Of a stretch of 64,000 nucleotides of DNA, positions 39,637-49,451 are shown in pieces. Numbering within the stretch: position 1 is the first letter of the stretch; every line of letters starts with the position of its first letter. The stretch is from the NCBI GenBank assembly GCA_020426505.1, contig JAGQPX010000003.1, positions 1 through 64,000 of the forward strand, read 5' to 3'. This DNA is from Planctomycetaceae bacterium. GTDB lineage: Bacteria; Planctomycetota; Planctomycetia; Planctomycetales; Planctomycetaceae. The notes under the pieces were generated by a model that was not told where the DNA came from, ran no database searches, and worked only from the letters and a program-made list of their open reading frames with translations. Made by a program: the position numbers and the translations under genes.

Positions 39637-40842
39637 ATGTCCGTCCACGATCTGACACGCAAGCTTCAACGTCAAAATGACTCCAAAATCGTCCTGCTCG
39701 TTGCGGACGGACTCGGCGGACTGCCGCTCGAGCCGGGAGGCAAGACCGAACTCGAAACGGCCAAGACGCCCAACCTTGATACCCTCGCGGGACGTGCGTC
39801 ACTCGGCATGAGTGTGCCCGTACTGCCCGGCATCACGCCCGGCTCCGGACCGGGGCACCTGGGATTGTTCGGCTACGACCCGCTCGAATACCAGATCGGT
39901 CGTGGCGTGCTCGAAGCGCTCGGCATCGACTTTGACCTCGGCCCCAACGACGTCGCCATCCGAGGCAACTTCTGCACACTCGATGACGCAGGCAACATCG
40001 AGGACCGCCGAGCAGGCCGGGTCGGCAACGACATCGCTGCTCCGCTCTGCGAGAAGCTCGACCAGATCAAGATCCCCGGCATCGAAGTCTTCGTCCGGCA
40101 CGTCAAGGAGTACCGGCTCGTCGTGGTCTTCCGGGGCGAAGGACTCGGCGGCGAGGTCGATGACACCGACCCGCAGAAGACCGGCGTCCCTCCACTCGAT
40201 CCGATCGCTCGTGACGATGTGTCCAGTAGGACGGTCGAAGTCGCTCAGGAGTTCCTCAAGCAAGCTCGTGAGGTGCTCAAGGACGATCGCCCGGCCAACT
40301 TCCTCACCCTGCGAGGCATCGCCAAGCGGCCACCCATCCCCACGTTCGAGGAAGTCTATGGCACCCGAGCAGCGGCCATCGCGGTCTACCCCATGTATCG
40401 CGGCCTCGCCCGACTCGTGGGCATGGACATCGTTGGACCGAGCAACACACTCGATGACCAGATGGAATGGCTCAAGAAGTCCTGGGATGACTACGACTTT
40501 TTCTTCGTGCACTTCAAGTACACTGACTCAACCGGCGAAGACGGCAACTTCGACGCCAAGGTCCAGCGAACCGAAGAAGTCGACGGCTGCATCCCGAAGA
40601 TTCTCGACCTTGATCCGACCGTGCTCATCGTCACGGGTGATCACTCGACGCCTAGCAAGATGAAGTCGCACAGCTGGCACCCGGTGCCCACAATGATCGC
40701 AGCCGACCTCTGCCGCTACGACGGCAGCACGGCCTTCGGCGAGAAAGAATGCCGCACCGGAGGCCTCGGCCAGTTTGAAGCCAAGTACCTGATGCCCATG
40801 GCCCTCGCCCACGCCGGTCGACTGGAGAAGTTTGGTGCGTGA
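39637..40842 (+). CDS. apgM: Cofactor-independent phosphoglycerate mutase, archaeal type
   Basis: 401 residues from the ATG at 39637; an in-frame extension to 39529 is repeat translation. Alkaline-phosphatase-superfamily signatures are the metal site KIVLLVADGLGG (D near 24), TPNLDTLAGRASLG, and the second metal site IVTGDHSTPSKMKSHSWHPVP near 330-350. The ITPGSGPGHLGLFGYDP stretch is typical of ApgM. It interconverts 3- and 2-phosphoglycerate in glycolysis and gluconeogenesis. Planctomycete use of the archaeal type is plausible. Confidence 0.93.
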   Translation: MSVHDLTRKLQRQNDSKIVLLVADGLGGLPLEPGGKTELETAKTPNLDTLAGRASLGMSVPVLPGITPGSGPGHLGLFGYDPLEYQIGRGVLEALGIDFDLGPNDVAIRGNFCTLDDAGNIEDRRAGRVGNDIAAPLCEKLDQIKIPGIEVFVRHVKEYRLVVVFRGEGLGGEVDDTDPQKTGVPPLDPIARDDVSSRTVEVAQEFLKQAREVLKDDRPANFLTLRGIAKRPPIPTFEEVYGTRAAAIAVYPMYRGLARLVGMDIVGPSNTLDDQMEWLKKSWDDYDFFFVHFKYTDSTGEDGNFDAKVQRTEEVDGCIPKILDLDPTVLIVTGDHSTPSKMKSHSWHPVPTMIAADLCRYDGSTAFGEKECRTGGLGQFEAKYLMPMALAHAGRLEKFGA

Positions 40843-40862
40843 TTCCTGGTTGGGCGGATTGA

Positions 40863-41317
40863 TTCACCGCGGAGGCGCTGAGACGCGGAGGACGCGCGGA
40901 GATGTTGGAGCAAGAGAGGCTGACTGGAGAGATTATTGGAGCGGCGATTGAGGTGCATCGTGTGCTCGGTCCCGGATTGCTCGAACCTGCATATCAGAGT
41001 TGCCTCGCACGAGAATTCACGTTGCGAAACATTCCATTTCAGAAAGAATTGTCGCTTCCCATCGAATACAAAGGGGTGAGAGTTGAACCGGGTTATCGCA
41101 TTGACTTTGTTGTAGCGGATCGTGTTGTCGTTGAGACCAAAGCCGTCGAAGCCATTCTCCCCGTCCATGAAGCCCAACTCCTGACCTATCTCAAGCTCAC
41201 AAAAATCCCCGTTGGCTTACTCATCAACTTCCACGAACCCCTCCTGAAAAATGGAGTCGTCCGAAGAGCTAACACGCACTCAGCGTAACCTCCGCGTCTC
41301 AGCGCCTCCGCGGTGAA
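40863..41317. mobile_element. Candidate mobile cassette: GxxExxY gene inside perfect 29-bp inverted repeats (family A)
   Basis: The left arm at 40863-40891 starts TTCACCGCGGAGGCGCTGAG. The right arm at 41289-41317 is its exact reverse complement over all 29 bp. The enclosed gene begins 10 nt after the left arm, and its stop codon ends at 41288, directly against the right arm. Total 455 bp. No target-site duplication is obvious and no transposase is present. Repeats are directly seen; mobility is inferred. Confidence 0.65.
40902..41288 (+). CDS. GxxExxY protein (PD-(D/E)XK nuclease-like)
   Basis: 128 residues. The naming motif is GLLEPAY near residues 25-31 after VHRVLGPG. A PD-(D/E)XK-like core follows: EYKGVRVEPGYRIDFVVADRVVVETKA, with the Asp near 69 and the E-x-K near 78-80, then the NFHEPLLKNGVVRR end. 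Members of this family occur sporadically in many bacterial phyla and have no settled function; the fold suggests nucleic acid cleavage or binding. It is precisely bounded by inverted repeats, unlike any neighbour gene. Confidence 0.88.
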   Translation: MLEQERLTGEIIGAAIEVHRVLGPGLLEPAYQSCLAREFTLRNIPFQKELSLPIEYKGVRVEPGYRIDFVVADRVVVETKAVEAILPVHEAQLLTYLKLTKIPVGLLINFHEPLLKNGVVRRANTHSA

Positions 41318-41373
41318 AAAACAATGATCCAAACCCGACCAAATCCCGTTCACCCCATCGACAGAGGAACCCC

Positions 41374-42096
41374 ATGACTGACCAAACCTCCACTCCGAAG
41401 GAAGCCAACATGTCGAAGGGCAAGACCGAAGACGAAGGCGTGATTCTGGTTGCGTATCCGAAGATCATCTTCATGTGGCCGGCATGGGCCGTCGCGCTGG
41501 CGGGAGCCTTCTTTCTGTCCTTTGTCGGCTCCGAAGGCAACATCGCGGTCGTGATTACTTGGACATTCCTCGTGGTGCTGTCGGTCAACCTGGTGGTTCT
41601 CGGATTCGACTTCCCCCGCACCACATCTTTGACGCTGTTCTTCATCGGGGTGGCACTTGTCCTTGGCGGAGCCTTACTGGTGGTGTACTTCCCGAACGTG
41701 TTGCCGTCGTTTGAAGGCTGGCTGACGTCGCTCCAACCACGGGCCAACGCGACGTTCTACTGGATGATCTCGATTGTGTTCGCGCTGATCTTTATTGGCG
41801 TCGCCATCAACCGCAAGTTCGACTACTGGGAGGCCCGTCCCAACGAACTGCTGCACCATCACGGCATCCTCAGCGACCTCGAACGCTTCCCCACCCGGCA
41901 GCTGCGGGTTGAGAAGGAGATCAACGACATCTTCGAGTACATGCTGATGGGCTCCGGCCGTCTGATCCTCCACCCCGACGGAGAACGCAAAGCGATCATT
42001 CTCGAAAACGTCCCGATGATCTCGAAGAAAGAGAAAGCCCTCACCGAATTGCTCGGCGCCCTGCAAGTCCGCGTCCGTGGGGAGTCGCACAGTTGA
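41374..42096 (+). CDS. Membrane protein of unknown function with C-terminal soluble domain
   Basis: 240 residues. An AGAGGA ribosome binding site precedes the ATG at 41374. Four membrane helices lie near residues 33-52, 58-78, 85-105 and 126-145, followed by a cytosolic domain starting FDYWEARPNELLHHHGILSD that contains a PH-like pattern (RQLRVEKEINDIFEYML, SGRLILHPDGERKAIILENVP). That domain resembles bacterial PH-like folds but I cannot name a family. It is isolated between two repeat-bounded units. Confidence 0.7.
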   Translation: MTDQTSTPKEANMSKGKTEDEGVILVAYPKIIFMWPAWAVALAGAFFLSFVGSEGNIAVVITWTFLVVLSVNLVVLGFDFPRTTSLTLFFIGVALVLGGALLVVYFPNVLPSFEGWLTSLQPRANATFYWMISIVFALIFIGVAINRKFDYWEARPNELLHHHGILSDLERFPTRQLRVEKEINDIFEYMLMGSGRLILHPDGERKAIILENVPMISKKEKALTELLGALQVRVRGESHS

Positions 42097-42140
42097 TTTG
42101 GGGGTTTGGTGATCGGGCGGTGAAGGAGACGGAAGGGAAA

Positions 42141-42582
42141 AGCGGATTCAGCGGATCAGGCGGATGACCACGGATACCAGTGAAAGGGACTGAAGTGACT
42201 GATCCATCTGCTGGACTTGCTGGCGAACTCGCTGAATGGCCATCCATTCACCAGATGACCAAACTCCTGCGTGCCTCTGGATTGGAGATCGTCGTCGGAC
42301 AATACTCAGTCCGAGTACAGGATTGTGATCACTTTGTGTTCCAAGAGTATGGCGGTGACTATTGGCCGCCTGTCATTGACGCTGATGCCGACACAGTTGA
42401 AGAAATGATTCGAGATGCCAAGCTGGTGTCGAATGCACTGACGAACGCTGGTATTCGACATCGATTTGAGGTTTACAACAGCGAAGACGTCCTCGTCGGT
42501 TACATCCATCATGAATGGCCACTTGAGGATGCTGTACCAGACATTTGATCTGCGGCAATCCGCCTGATCCGTGTCATCCGCG
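42141..42582. mobile_element. Candidate cassette: unknown ORF inside imperfect inverted repeats (family B)
   Basis: The left arm near 42141-42177 contains GCGGATCAGGCGGATGACCA. The complement of the right arm at 42547-42582 contains ACGGATCAGGCGGATTGCCG. Identity over about 36 bp is near 75-80%, with an uninterrupted GGATCAGGCGGAT shared. The ORF stop codon at 42546-42548 overlaps the right arm. Same layout as 40863-41317 with a different arm sequence. Confidence 0.5.
42195..42548 (+). CDS. Unknown protein inside a repeat-bounded unit
   Basis: 117 residues from a GTG at 42195, with AGGGA 5 nt upstream; a GTG at 42180 would give 122. Not recognised. Mixed alpha/beta: helix EWPSIHQMTKLLRAS, strands LEIVVGQYSVRVQ and HFVFQEYG, helix VEEMIRDAKLVSNALTNAG, strands HRFEVYN and VLVGYIHHEWP. 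No signal peptide or membrane helix. The pattern is compatible with a small immunity-like or substrate-binding domain but no function is claimed. Codon use looks like its neighbours. Confidence 0.6.
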   Translation: MTDPSAGLAGELAEWPSIHQMTKLLRASGLEIVVGQYSVRVQDCDHFVFQEYGGDYWPPVIDADADTVEEMIRDAKLVSNALTNAGIRHRFEVYNSEDVLVGYIHHEWPLEDAVPDI

Positions 42583-42624
42583 TTCTATCCTTCTCCCCGT
42601 CCCCATCCAAAGGCCAAACACCCC

Positions 42625-43476
<852 letters not shown>

Positions 43477-43778
43477 GGTGACATTCGCTGGACTTGGCCA
43501 TCAAACGGGCTCACTCCCTCCCACGCCGACAGCTCGGCTGTCGGTCGGCGGCGGGAAATGATCTTCTATCGCGGTCCGTTGATCTGAGCGTCGGTGAGAC
43601 GACGTTCGATGGCAAAGCCATCGGCTTGGGAGGCAGTGGAACACCATTTCTGCCTGTGACGGCCCGCAAATCCGGCTGTACGTTTGTGAGATCGGGAGAA
43701 TCCGGGTACTTTGGAATTTGGTGGTTTTTCGTCGAACAGCGTGAGAACGAATCTCGCCCTAGTTGGATAGTGCAGGCT
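43477..43778. other. Intergenic region upstream of the sigma/kinase pair
   Basis: About 302 bp. Two perfect hairpins: CCGACAGC-TCG-GCTGTCGG at 43526-43544 and CGATGGC-AAA-GCCATCG at 43607-43623. The rest presumably holds the promoter of the ECF sigma gene; no clear -35/-10 pair stood out. Confidence 0.5.
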
Positions 43779-44399
43779 ATGCCACATTCCACTCCCCCCG
43801 AATTGCTCGCAAAAGCGCGCTCAGGTGACACACAGGCACTGGGACAGTTACTTGAGTTTTACCGAAATTCTCTGTGCCAACAGGCTCAGCAACAACTGAA
43901 CTCGCGGCTGAATGCGAGGGTCGATCACTCTGACATTGTCCAGGACACATGCCTTGAGGCCCAACGCGACTTCGCAGGATTTCGGGGTGAAAGCGAGGCG
44001 GAATGGGAAGCATGGCTCAAACAGATTCTTGAACACAACGTTGCTGAGGCCGTTCGCAGACATGACAAGGTCCAGAAACGCTCGGTTCGCAATGAGCAAT
44101 CAATGGATGACTCGAACGCCCCGGGAGGAGCCCTGAAAAATGGCTTGGCAGGAAACGATGAGACGCCCAGTCGTCGGGCCATGCAATCCGAGGAAACAGT
44201 CAGCTTGAATCTGGCCATCGACAAAATGACGGCGGATCAACGCGAGGTGATCCGCATGCGATACATGGAGGACATGTCCCTGAAAGAGTTGGCCCAGCAT
44301 TTCGGACGCAGCGAAGCAGCCGTTGCGAGCCTGTTGCATCGGGCAGTCGATCGGCTGCGCGGCCAACTCAAGAATGGGAAACAGGACAGAGAGTCATGA
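43779..44399 (+). CDS. ECF-type RNA polymerase sigma factor
   Basis: 206 residues from the ATG at 43779. The frame is open further upstream but that part has no family character. Region 2 has ARVDHSDIVQDTCLEAQRDFAGFRG near 45-70; region 4 has MTADQREVIRMRYMEDMSLKELAQHFGRSEAAVASLLHRAVDRLRG near 150-195. Such sigma factors in planctomycetes are often linked to Ser/Thr kinases. Here the stop overlaps the kinase start (ATGA at 44396-44399), so the two should be made together. No anti-sigma gene is present; the kinase may fill that role. Confidence 0.92.
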   Translation: MPHSTPPELLAKARSGDTQALGQLLEFYRNSLCQQAQQQLNSRLNARVDHSDIVQDTCLEAQRDFAGFRGESEAEWEAWLKQILEHNVAEAVRRHDKVQKRSVRNEQSMDDSNAPGGALKNGLAGNDETPSRRAMQSEETVSLNLAIDKMTADQREVIRMRYMEDMSLKELAQHFGRSEAAVASLLHRAVDRLRGQLKNGKQDRES

Positions 44400-47300
44400 A
44401 CGATGCAGACCAACCGGAACCCGATGACCCGCTGAGCGAGGTGCTCGCTGCGTATCTGCACAGCGTCGACGGCGGCAACCCTGTCGATCGCCATCGGCTG
44501 CTCGTCGAGAACCCCGAATGTGCGACCGCGCTTCTCGCTTTCTTCGAAGGAGAGGATCAAATTGAGAGCCTCTCGTACCTGCTGACGCCGATGCTGAAGC
44601 AGTATCAGGAATCCGACAGGATCGAAATCTCCGGAGCGATTCGCCTTGAGGAGACACCCCGGAACAAGGCGACCGACCCGGTCAAACATCTTGATCCGAC
44701 CGTCGATGCCCGCGGAATGCTGGATGCGGACGACGACGCTCCCACGCCCGAACTGCCGGACAACTACGAAATCCTGAGCAGGATTTCCCACGGCGGCATG
44801 GGTGTCGTCTACAAGGCGCGGCAGAAAAATCTGAATCGTATCGTCGCTCTCAAGATCATCCGGGCGGACAAGCATGCCGGCGAAGCCACGATCAAACGAT
44901 TTCGGGAGGAGGCGAAGACCATCGCCAGCTTGAAGCATCCGCACATCGTGGACATCCACGATTTCGGAGTGAAAAGCGGGCAACCTTATTTCTCGATGGA
45001 GTACATCGACGGCGGCACACTCTCCGATTCGATCCGGAACAACCCGCTGTCAGCGAAGGAAGCCGCTCGATACGTCGAATCGATTGCACGTGCCATTCAC
45101 TACGCACACAGTCAGCAGATCCTCCACCGGGACTTGAAACCCTCGAACATCCTCGTCGACAAACAGCATCACCCGTACGTCACGGACTTCGGCGTGGCCA
45201 AGCGGGTCAGTCTCGACAGTGATCTCACCGCCACGGGGGAAGTCCTCGGCACTCCGAGCTACATGCCTCCGGAGCAGACGGGCGGCATGCCGCTCGGTCC
45301 GACCTGCGATGTCTATTCCCTGGGCGCCATTCTCTACGCATTGCTCACCGCCCACCCGCCGTTCCAGTCCGAGACGGCGATGGACACGATGATGCAGGTC
45401 CGCAATACCGACCCCGTCGCGCCACGGCTCTTGAACCCCACCGTCCCGGTTGATCTCGACACGATCTGTCTCAAATGCCTGGAGAAGAGTCACCTCAAAC
45501 GTTATCGCTCAGCTGACAAGTTGGCCGACGAGTTGCAACGGTTTCTGGACGGCAAACCCATTCTCGCACGGCCTGTCAGCAAACCCGAAAAGGTGTGGCG
45601 CTGGTGTCAGCGGAATCGACTGGTCGCTGCACTGATCATGATGGTGGCGATGTCCCTCATCGGTGGGGCAGCGGTCGCTTCGGTGATGTACGTCCGGGAA
45701 GCGGAGGCACTGGAAAATCGGACCGAAACGCTCTCGCGGATGTACCTCAAGGAGGCCAACCTTGAGGACCCGGCCAACATGATGCAAACCCTTCCGTGGC
45801 TGGCCGCCTCGCTGCGGCTCGACGAAGGGAACCCCAAACGCGAACCAGTCGCCCGCGTCCGCATCGCAGCCGCTTTGCAATCGTGTGCCTCGCTGGAACA
45901 GATGTGGTTCCACGAAGCGGCGAGCAAGTTTTCCACCTTCAGCCCGGACGGCAAGTCGGTGCTGACCGTCAGCGCCGACAAAACGGCCCGCGTCTGGGAC
46001 GTCGCCACCGGCAAGCCGCTGACCGAACCGCTCGTCCACGCCGGCAGCGTCCAACACGGCGCCTTCAGCCACGATGGCAAGTACATCGCCACCGCCTGCT
46101 ACGATGGCATCGCCCAAGTCTGGGACGTCAGTACAGGCGAATCAATCTCGACACTCCGTCACGGCGTCAACCCAGAGAATCCCGAAGTGCCCGGACAGGT
46201 CATGCGTGTCCGCTTCCGTCCAACTGATCCTGATCAACCGGACCAAATGATCCTGGCCACCGCCAGTCTGGATCACACGGCACGAGTTTGGGATGGACGC
46301 ACGGGCGAAGAACTCGATCAACTTCAACACGATAACCAGGTTCGTGATGCTCTGTTCGATCACACAGGTCGCCTGCTTGTCACCTCGAGCTACGACGGGA
46401 AGGCACGGATTTGGGACTGGAACGAGTCGCGGAATGAAGAGAGGAAGCAACCACTCATCCTCGATCACGGTCGCAAAGACTACGCGGTGGAGTCGCTGGC
46501 CATCAGTCCCGACGGCAAGAGAGTCATCACCGGCACTGGCCTCGGAAATATTGGCATCTGGGATACGGAAACCGGGGAACTCTTGACCGATCCGCCTCTC
46601 AAGCATGTGGGTATCATTGAGAACATTGCCTGCAGCCCCGACGGCAACTATTTCGTAACCGCCGGCAACGGTGGCACAAACAACACAACGGGAACAGTGC
46701 GAGTCTGGTCTCTGCTGACAGGTGACCTTGTAATAGAGATTCCCTACGAACACTCCGATCGGGTGATGTCGCTGGCGTTCACACCTGACAGCAGGCGTCT
46801 GGCGACCGGGAGTTGGGATGGCAAGGTCGGCGTCTGGGGCATCGCCACAGGCATCCCAAGCCTGCCCATCATCCCGCATAGTGATCGCGTCCACCATGTG
46901 GAGTTCGCTCCCGGTGAACAAAACCGCCTGCAACTGCTGACCAATTGCGATGACGGCACGATCCGGCTCTGGAAACTGCCCGAACAGCCGCCTCGTGCCG
47001 AGTTGCCTTATCGGTCAGACATTCACACCTTCGCGAAAGCCGCAGATGCGGACCGCTTTCTTCTCGCAACCCAGGAATCGGAAGCTTCAATCACGATCTG
47101 CGACATCAAGCCAGACGGCAAGTTGAGCATCCTAGACATGCCCGTGTTTCACCCGAATATCGGCCATCAAAGCAACGTCACTTGCGCAGCCATCAGTGCC
47201 GATGGTCGCCTGTCAGCCACCGGTGGGCATGACAACTTCGCCATCGTCTGGGACCTCTCCACCAAACAGCCGATCACACCGCGACTGAAACACACGTTTC

Positions 47301-48205
47301 GAATTCAGCAGGTCAAGTTCAGCCGGAATGACCGTTTCCTGCTCGTCATCGATCACGACTTGAAAGGCAACCGCAACGCCACCTGCTGGGAGATCGACGC
47401 TCCACAGGAACCACTTTGGACGACGTCCGGCAGTTTCTGGACCGCAGCCATCAGTCCGGACGAATCTCTCGTCGCACTCGCTGACGGCAAGTCACTCATG
47501 CTACTTGATGCCGTCTCAGGTAAAACGGTCGAGAGGGACATCAGTCACGAGGGAATAATCTCGGCGTGTCATTTCAACCCTGACAGCAGCCTGCTGTTCA
47601 CCGGCAGTCTCGATGGCGTGGGACGCCTCTGGGAAATGCCGTCCGGCAAACCGCATGGACAGCCGATGGAGCACTTCGGTGGAGTCGTTAAGGTCGTGTT
47701 CGACCAGACAGGTGAACGGCTGGTGACAGCCAGTCGGGATGGCACGGCCCGTGTGTGGGAAACCGCGTCCGGCCTACCCCTCAGCCAACGCCTGCCTCAC
47801 AACACGGAAGCCCACGAAAATGGCAACAACCTTGATGCCATCGCATTCAGCCCCGACGGTCGCTTTCTCCTGACCACCGGCAGCAAACCGAACGTCGTCT
47901 CACTCTGGAGCACCGCTACAGGCGAACTGGTGATGCCCCATGTACTCTCCCCCGGTGACGTCAAAGCAGCCGTCTTCAGCCAGAAAAGTGATTCCGTCAT
48001 CACGCTTCACCAGCAACGAGTCAACAAGCAGGCCGAGCGCTGGCTGCAATCCACACCGATTTCAACGACCGACCATAGTCCGGAAGAACTGGAGGCCACC
48101 TCGCAACTTAATTCCAGCCACCGCATCGACGTACTTTCCGATCTCGTGCCGTCTACACTCGAAGATCTTAGTCGATCGTGGCCCCCATCCGACATCGAGA
48201 ATTGA
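44396..48205 (+). CDS. Ser/Thr protein kinase with membrane helix and C-terminal WD40 repeats
   Basis: 1269 residues. An acidic N-terminal 120 residues precedes the kinase domain: Gly loop ISHGGMGVVYKA near 129-140, VALKII lysine, HRDLKPSN near 244-251, DFGVAK and TPSYMPPEQ, so an active RD-type kinase is expected. A membrane helix (VAALIMMVAMSLIGGAAVA, near 411-430) follows. From about 490 to 1215 lie a dozen or more WD40-type repeats (SPDGKSVLTVSADKTARVWD and variants), probably two propellers outside the membrane. Coupled to the ECF sigma gene, it could sense an external signal and phosphorylate the sigma factor or another target. Confidence 0.93.
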   Translation: MNDADQPEPDDPLSEVLAAYLHSVDGGNPVDRHRLLVENPECATALLAFFEGEDQIESLSYLLTPMLKQYQESDRIEISGAIRLEETPRNKATDPVKHLDPTVDARGMLDADDDAPTPELPDNYEILSRISHGGMGVVYKARQKNLNRIVALKIIRADKHAGEATIKRFREEAKTIASLKHPHIVDIHDFGVKSGQPYFSMEYIDGGTLSDSIRNNPLSAKEAARYVESIARAIHYAHSQQILHRDLKPSNILVDKQHHPYVTDFGVAKRVSLDSDLTATGEVLGTPSYMPPEQTGGMPLGPTCDVYSLGAILYALLTAHPPFQSETAMDTMMQVRNTDPVAPRLLNPTVPVDLDTICLKCLEKSHLKRYRSADKLADELQRFLDGKPILARPVSKPEKVWRWCQRNRLVAALIMMVAMSLIGGAAVASVMYVREAEALENRTETLSRMYLKEANLEDPANMMQTLPWLAASLRLDEGNPKREPVARVRIAAALQSCASLEQMWFHEAASKFSTFSPDGKSVLTVSADKTARVWDVATGKPLTEPLVHAGSVQHGAFSHDGKYIATACYDGIAQVWDVSTGESISTLRHGVNPENPEVPGQVMRVRFRPTDPDQPDQMILATASLDHTARVWDGRTGEELDQLQHDNQVRDALFDHTGRLLVTSSYDGKARIWDWNESRNEERKQPLILDHGRKDYAVESLAISPDGKRVITGTGLGNIGIWDTETGELLTDPPLKHVGIIENIACSPDGNYFVTAGNGGTNNTTGTVRVWSLLTGDLVIEIPYEHSDRVMSLAFTPDSRRLATGSWDGKVGVWGIATGIPSLPIIPHSDRVHHVEFAPGEQNRLQLLTNCDDGTIRLWKLPEQPPRAELPYRSDIHTFAKAADADRFLLATQESEASITICDIKPDGKLSILDMPVFHPNIGHQSNVTCAAISADGRLSATGGHDNFAIVWDLSTKQPITPRLKHTFRIQQVKFSRNDRFLLVIDHDLKGNRNATCWEIDAPQEPLWTTSGSFWTAAISPDESLVALADGKSLMLLDAVSGKTVERDISHEGIISACHFNPDSSLLFTGSLDGVGRLWEMPSGKPHGQPMEHFGGVVKVVFDQTGERLVTASRDGTARVWETASGLPLSQRLPHNTEAHENGNNLDAIAFSPDGRFLLTTGSKPNVVSLWSTATGELVMPHVLSPGDVKAAVFSQKSDSVITLHQQRVNKQAERWLQSTPISTTDHSPEELEATSQLNSSHRIDVLSDLVPSTLEDLSRSWPPSDIEN

Positions 48206-48317
48206 CCCCGTTTATCTACCCTGACTACCAACGCCATTCCACTGGACTTGCACCATCTGATCATTTTTCCCATAATCTCAACCATTAAGTGTCTTTCCGC
48301 ACCCGTAGGAGAACCCA

Positions 48318-48932
48318 ATGACCGTCACTCGCAGAGAAATGTTGACCACTGCTTCCGCTATTGGACTCGCTGTCAGCTTGAATCAAGAGACAGATGCCGC
48401 CTTCCAAGCTAGTCCCACCTTGACTTGGAAGGCCATCCCAAAAGACTATGGGTCACACTTGGAAAGAGCGGCAGGCTTGGTATGTAATTCTTCCGCAGGT
48501 CACTTCCCGTCTTTCGCCAAGAAGGATTATGACCAATTCTTCAAAGTGTTTGATAAAGACACTGGTACGGATTACAAAGCAATCACCGAAGGCCTGTATG
48601 TCGACGGGACAACTCCGAATGAGATTCAGATGGTGTATTCGATTCGGAAGACAAGAGCTTCTGATCACGCCGATGCCAACTTTATCCTTCACACCGTTGG
48701 CGGACAGTACGGTAAACCCGAACAGGCAATTGGAGAATTCGAAACGCGTATTCGTGCGTGGTTTACAAGCGCTGGCATGTCAGGTGAACAGTCTACGATC
48801 ATCAATTACAGTTGGCTGCAAGAAAACTCATTCAACGGAGAAATGCTTAGACTTATTGTCCGCGGTCATGTCGATAAGCTTTCCCTGAATGATGCGGGCG
48901 GAGGCAATTGGAAACTGACATTCAGGGTCTAA
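48318..48932 (+). CDS. TAT-like exported protein of unknown function
   Basis: 204 residues. A TRREMLTTASAIGLAVSL leader (RR at 5-6) suggests export by the TAT or Sec route. The mature part has no recognised domain: SPTLTWKAIPKDYGSHLERAAG, EIQMVYSIRKTRASDHADANFILHT and a C-terminal LSLNDAGGGNWKLTFRV. AGGAGA 6 nt before the ATG is a good ribosome binding site. The region appears more AT-rich than its surroundings. It follows the kinase gene by 112 bp. Confidence 0.65.
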   Translation: MTVTRREMLTTASAIGLAVSLNQETDAAFQASPTLTWKAIPKDYGSHLERAAGLVCNSSAGHFPSFAKKDYDQFFKVFDKDTGTDYKAITEGLYVDGTTPNEIQMVYSIRKTRASDHADANFILHTVGGQYGKPEQAIGEFETRIRAWFTSAGMSGEQSTIINYSWLQENSFNGEMLRLIVRGHVDKLSLNDAGGGNWKLTFRV

Positions 48933-49003
48933 CGATATCTCCAAGGGTTTCAAACCATCCTATTGAAAGTAAATTCACATTCCCCAACTTATCGGAAACA
49001 ATA

Positions 49004-49297
49004 ATGGCTGCTGACTTCAACATGGTATTTGGCACGTGTAGTGGGAAGAACTATTCGGCTCACACTGTGAAATTGACATCGACTGGGGGGTTCAAGGGTT
49101 CCGTATTCCTTGAGTATTCAGCTGTCCCAACTTCTGGGAATCCACCAACGATTACTGGACCTGACTCGGTATATCTCGATGAAGACGAGTGCGATGAAGC
49201 GAACGTAAGCGTGAATGCTGGCGGAGGAGCCGGAACCCTCTACGTGCAAGGGAGCACGTCGTCGATCACCCATACAATCAGCACCAGCTATTCCTGA
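49004..49297 (+). CDS. Small beta-rich protein of unknown function
   Basis: 97 residues from an ATG at 49004. GGFKGSVFLEYSAVPTSGNPP and DECDEANVSVNAGGGAGTLYV look like strands of an immunoglobulin-like or similar beta sandwich, as often found in extracellular proteins. No signal peptide on this short form; the frame extends upstream to 48908 overlapping the previous gene's end, without a better start. Probably paired with the exported protein just upstream. Confidence 0.5.
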   Translation: MAADFNMVFGTCSGKNYSAHTVKLTSTGGFKGSVFLEYSAVPTSGNPPTITGPDSVYLDEDECDEANVSVNAGGGAGTLYVQGSTSSITHTISTSYS

Positions 49298-49451
49298 CCA
49301 CTGACTCGCTCGCTAAAAAACTCAAATCAATCGCACAACACACATCTTGAGGAGCACTAGTCGTGTAGATCCTGTTTCCGGTCGGGCAGGAAGTGTGGCA
49401 ACGTGGTCAATCTTCTTCATCCACTGCCACTGTTGCCAACACATAGTTTAA

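Noticed and set aside
43494-43778. N-terminal extension of the ECF sigma factor
   Set aside because: The extra 95 residues include translated hairpin repeats and no sigma region; the ATG at 43779 gives a normal ECF length.
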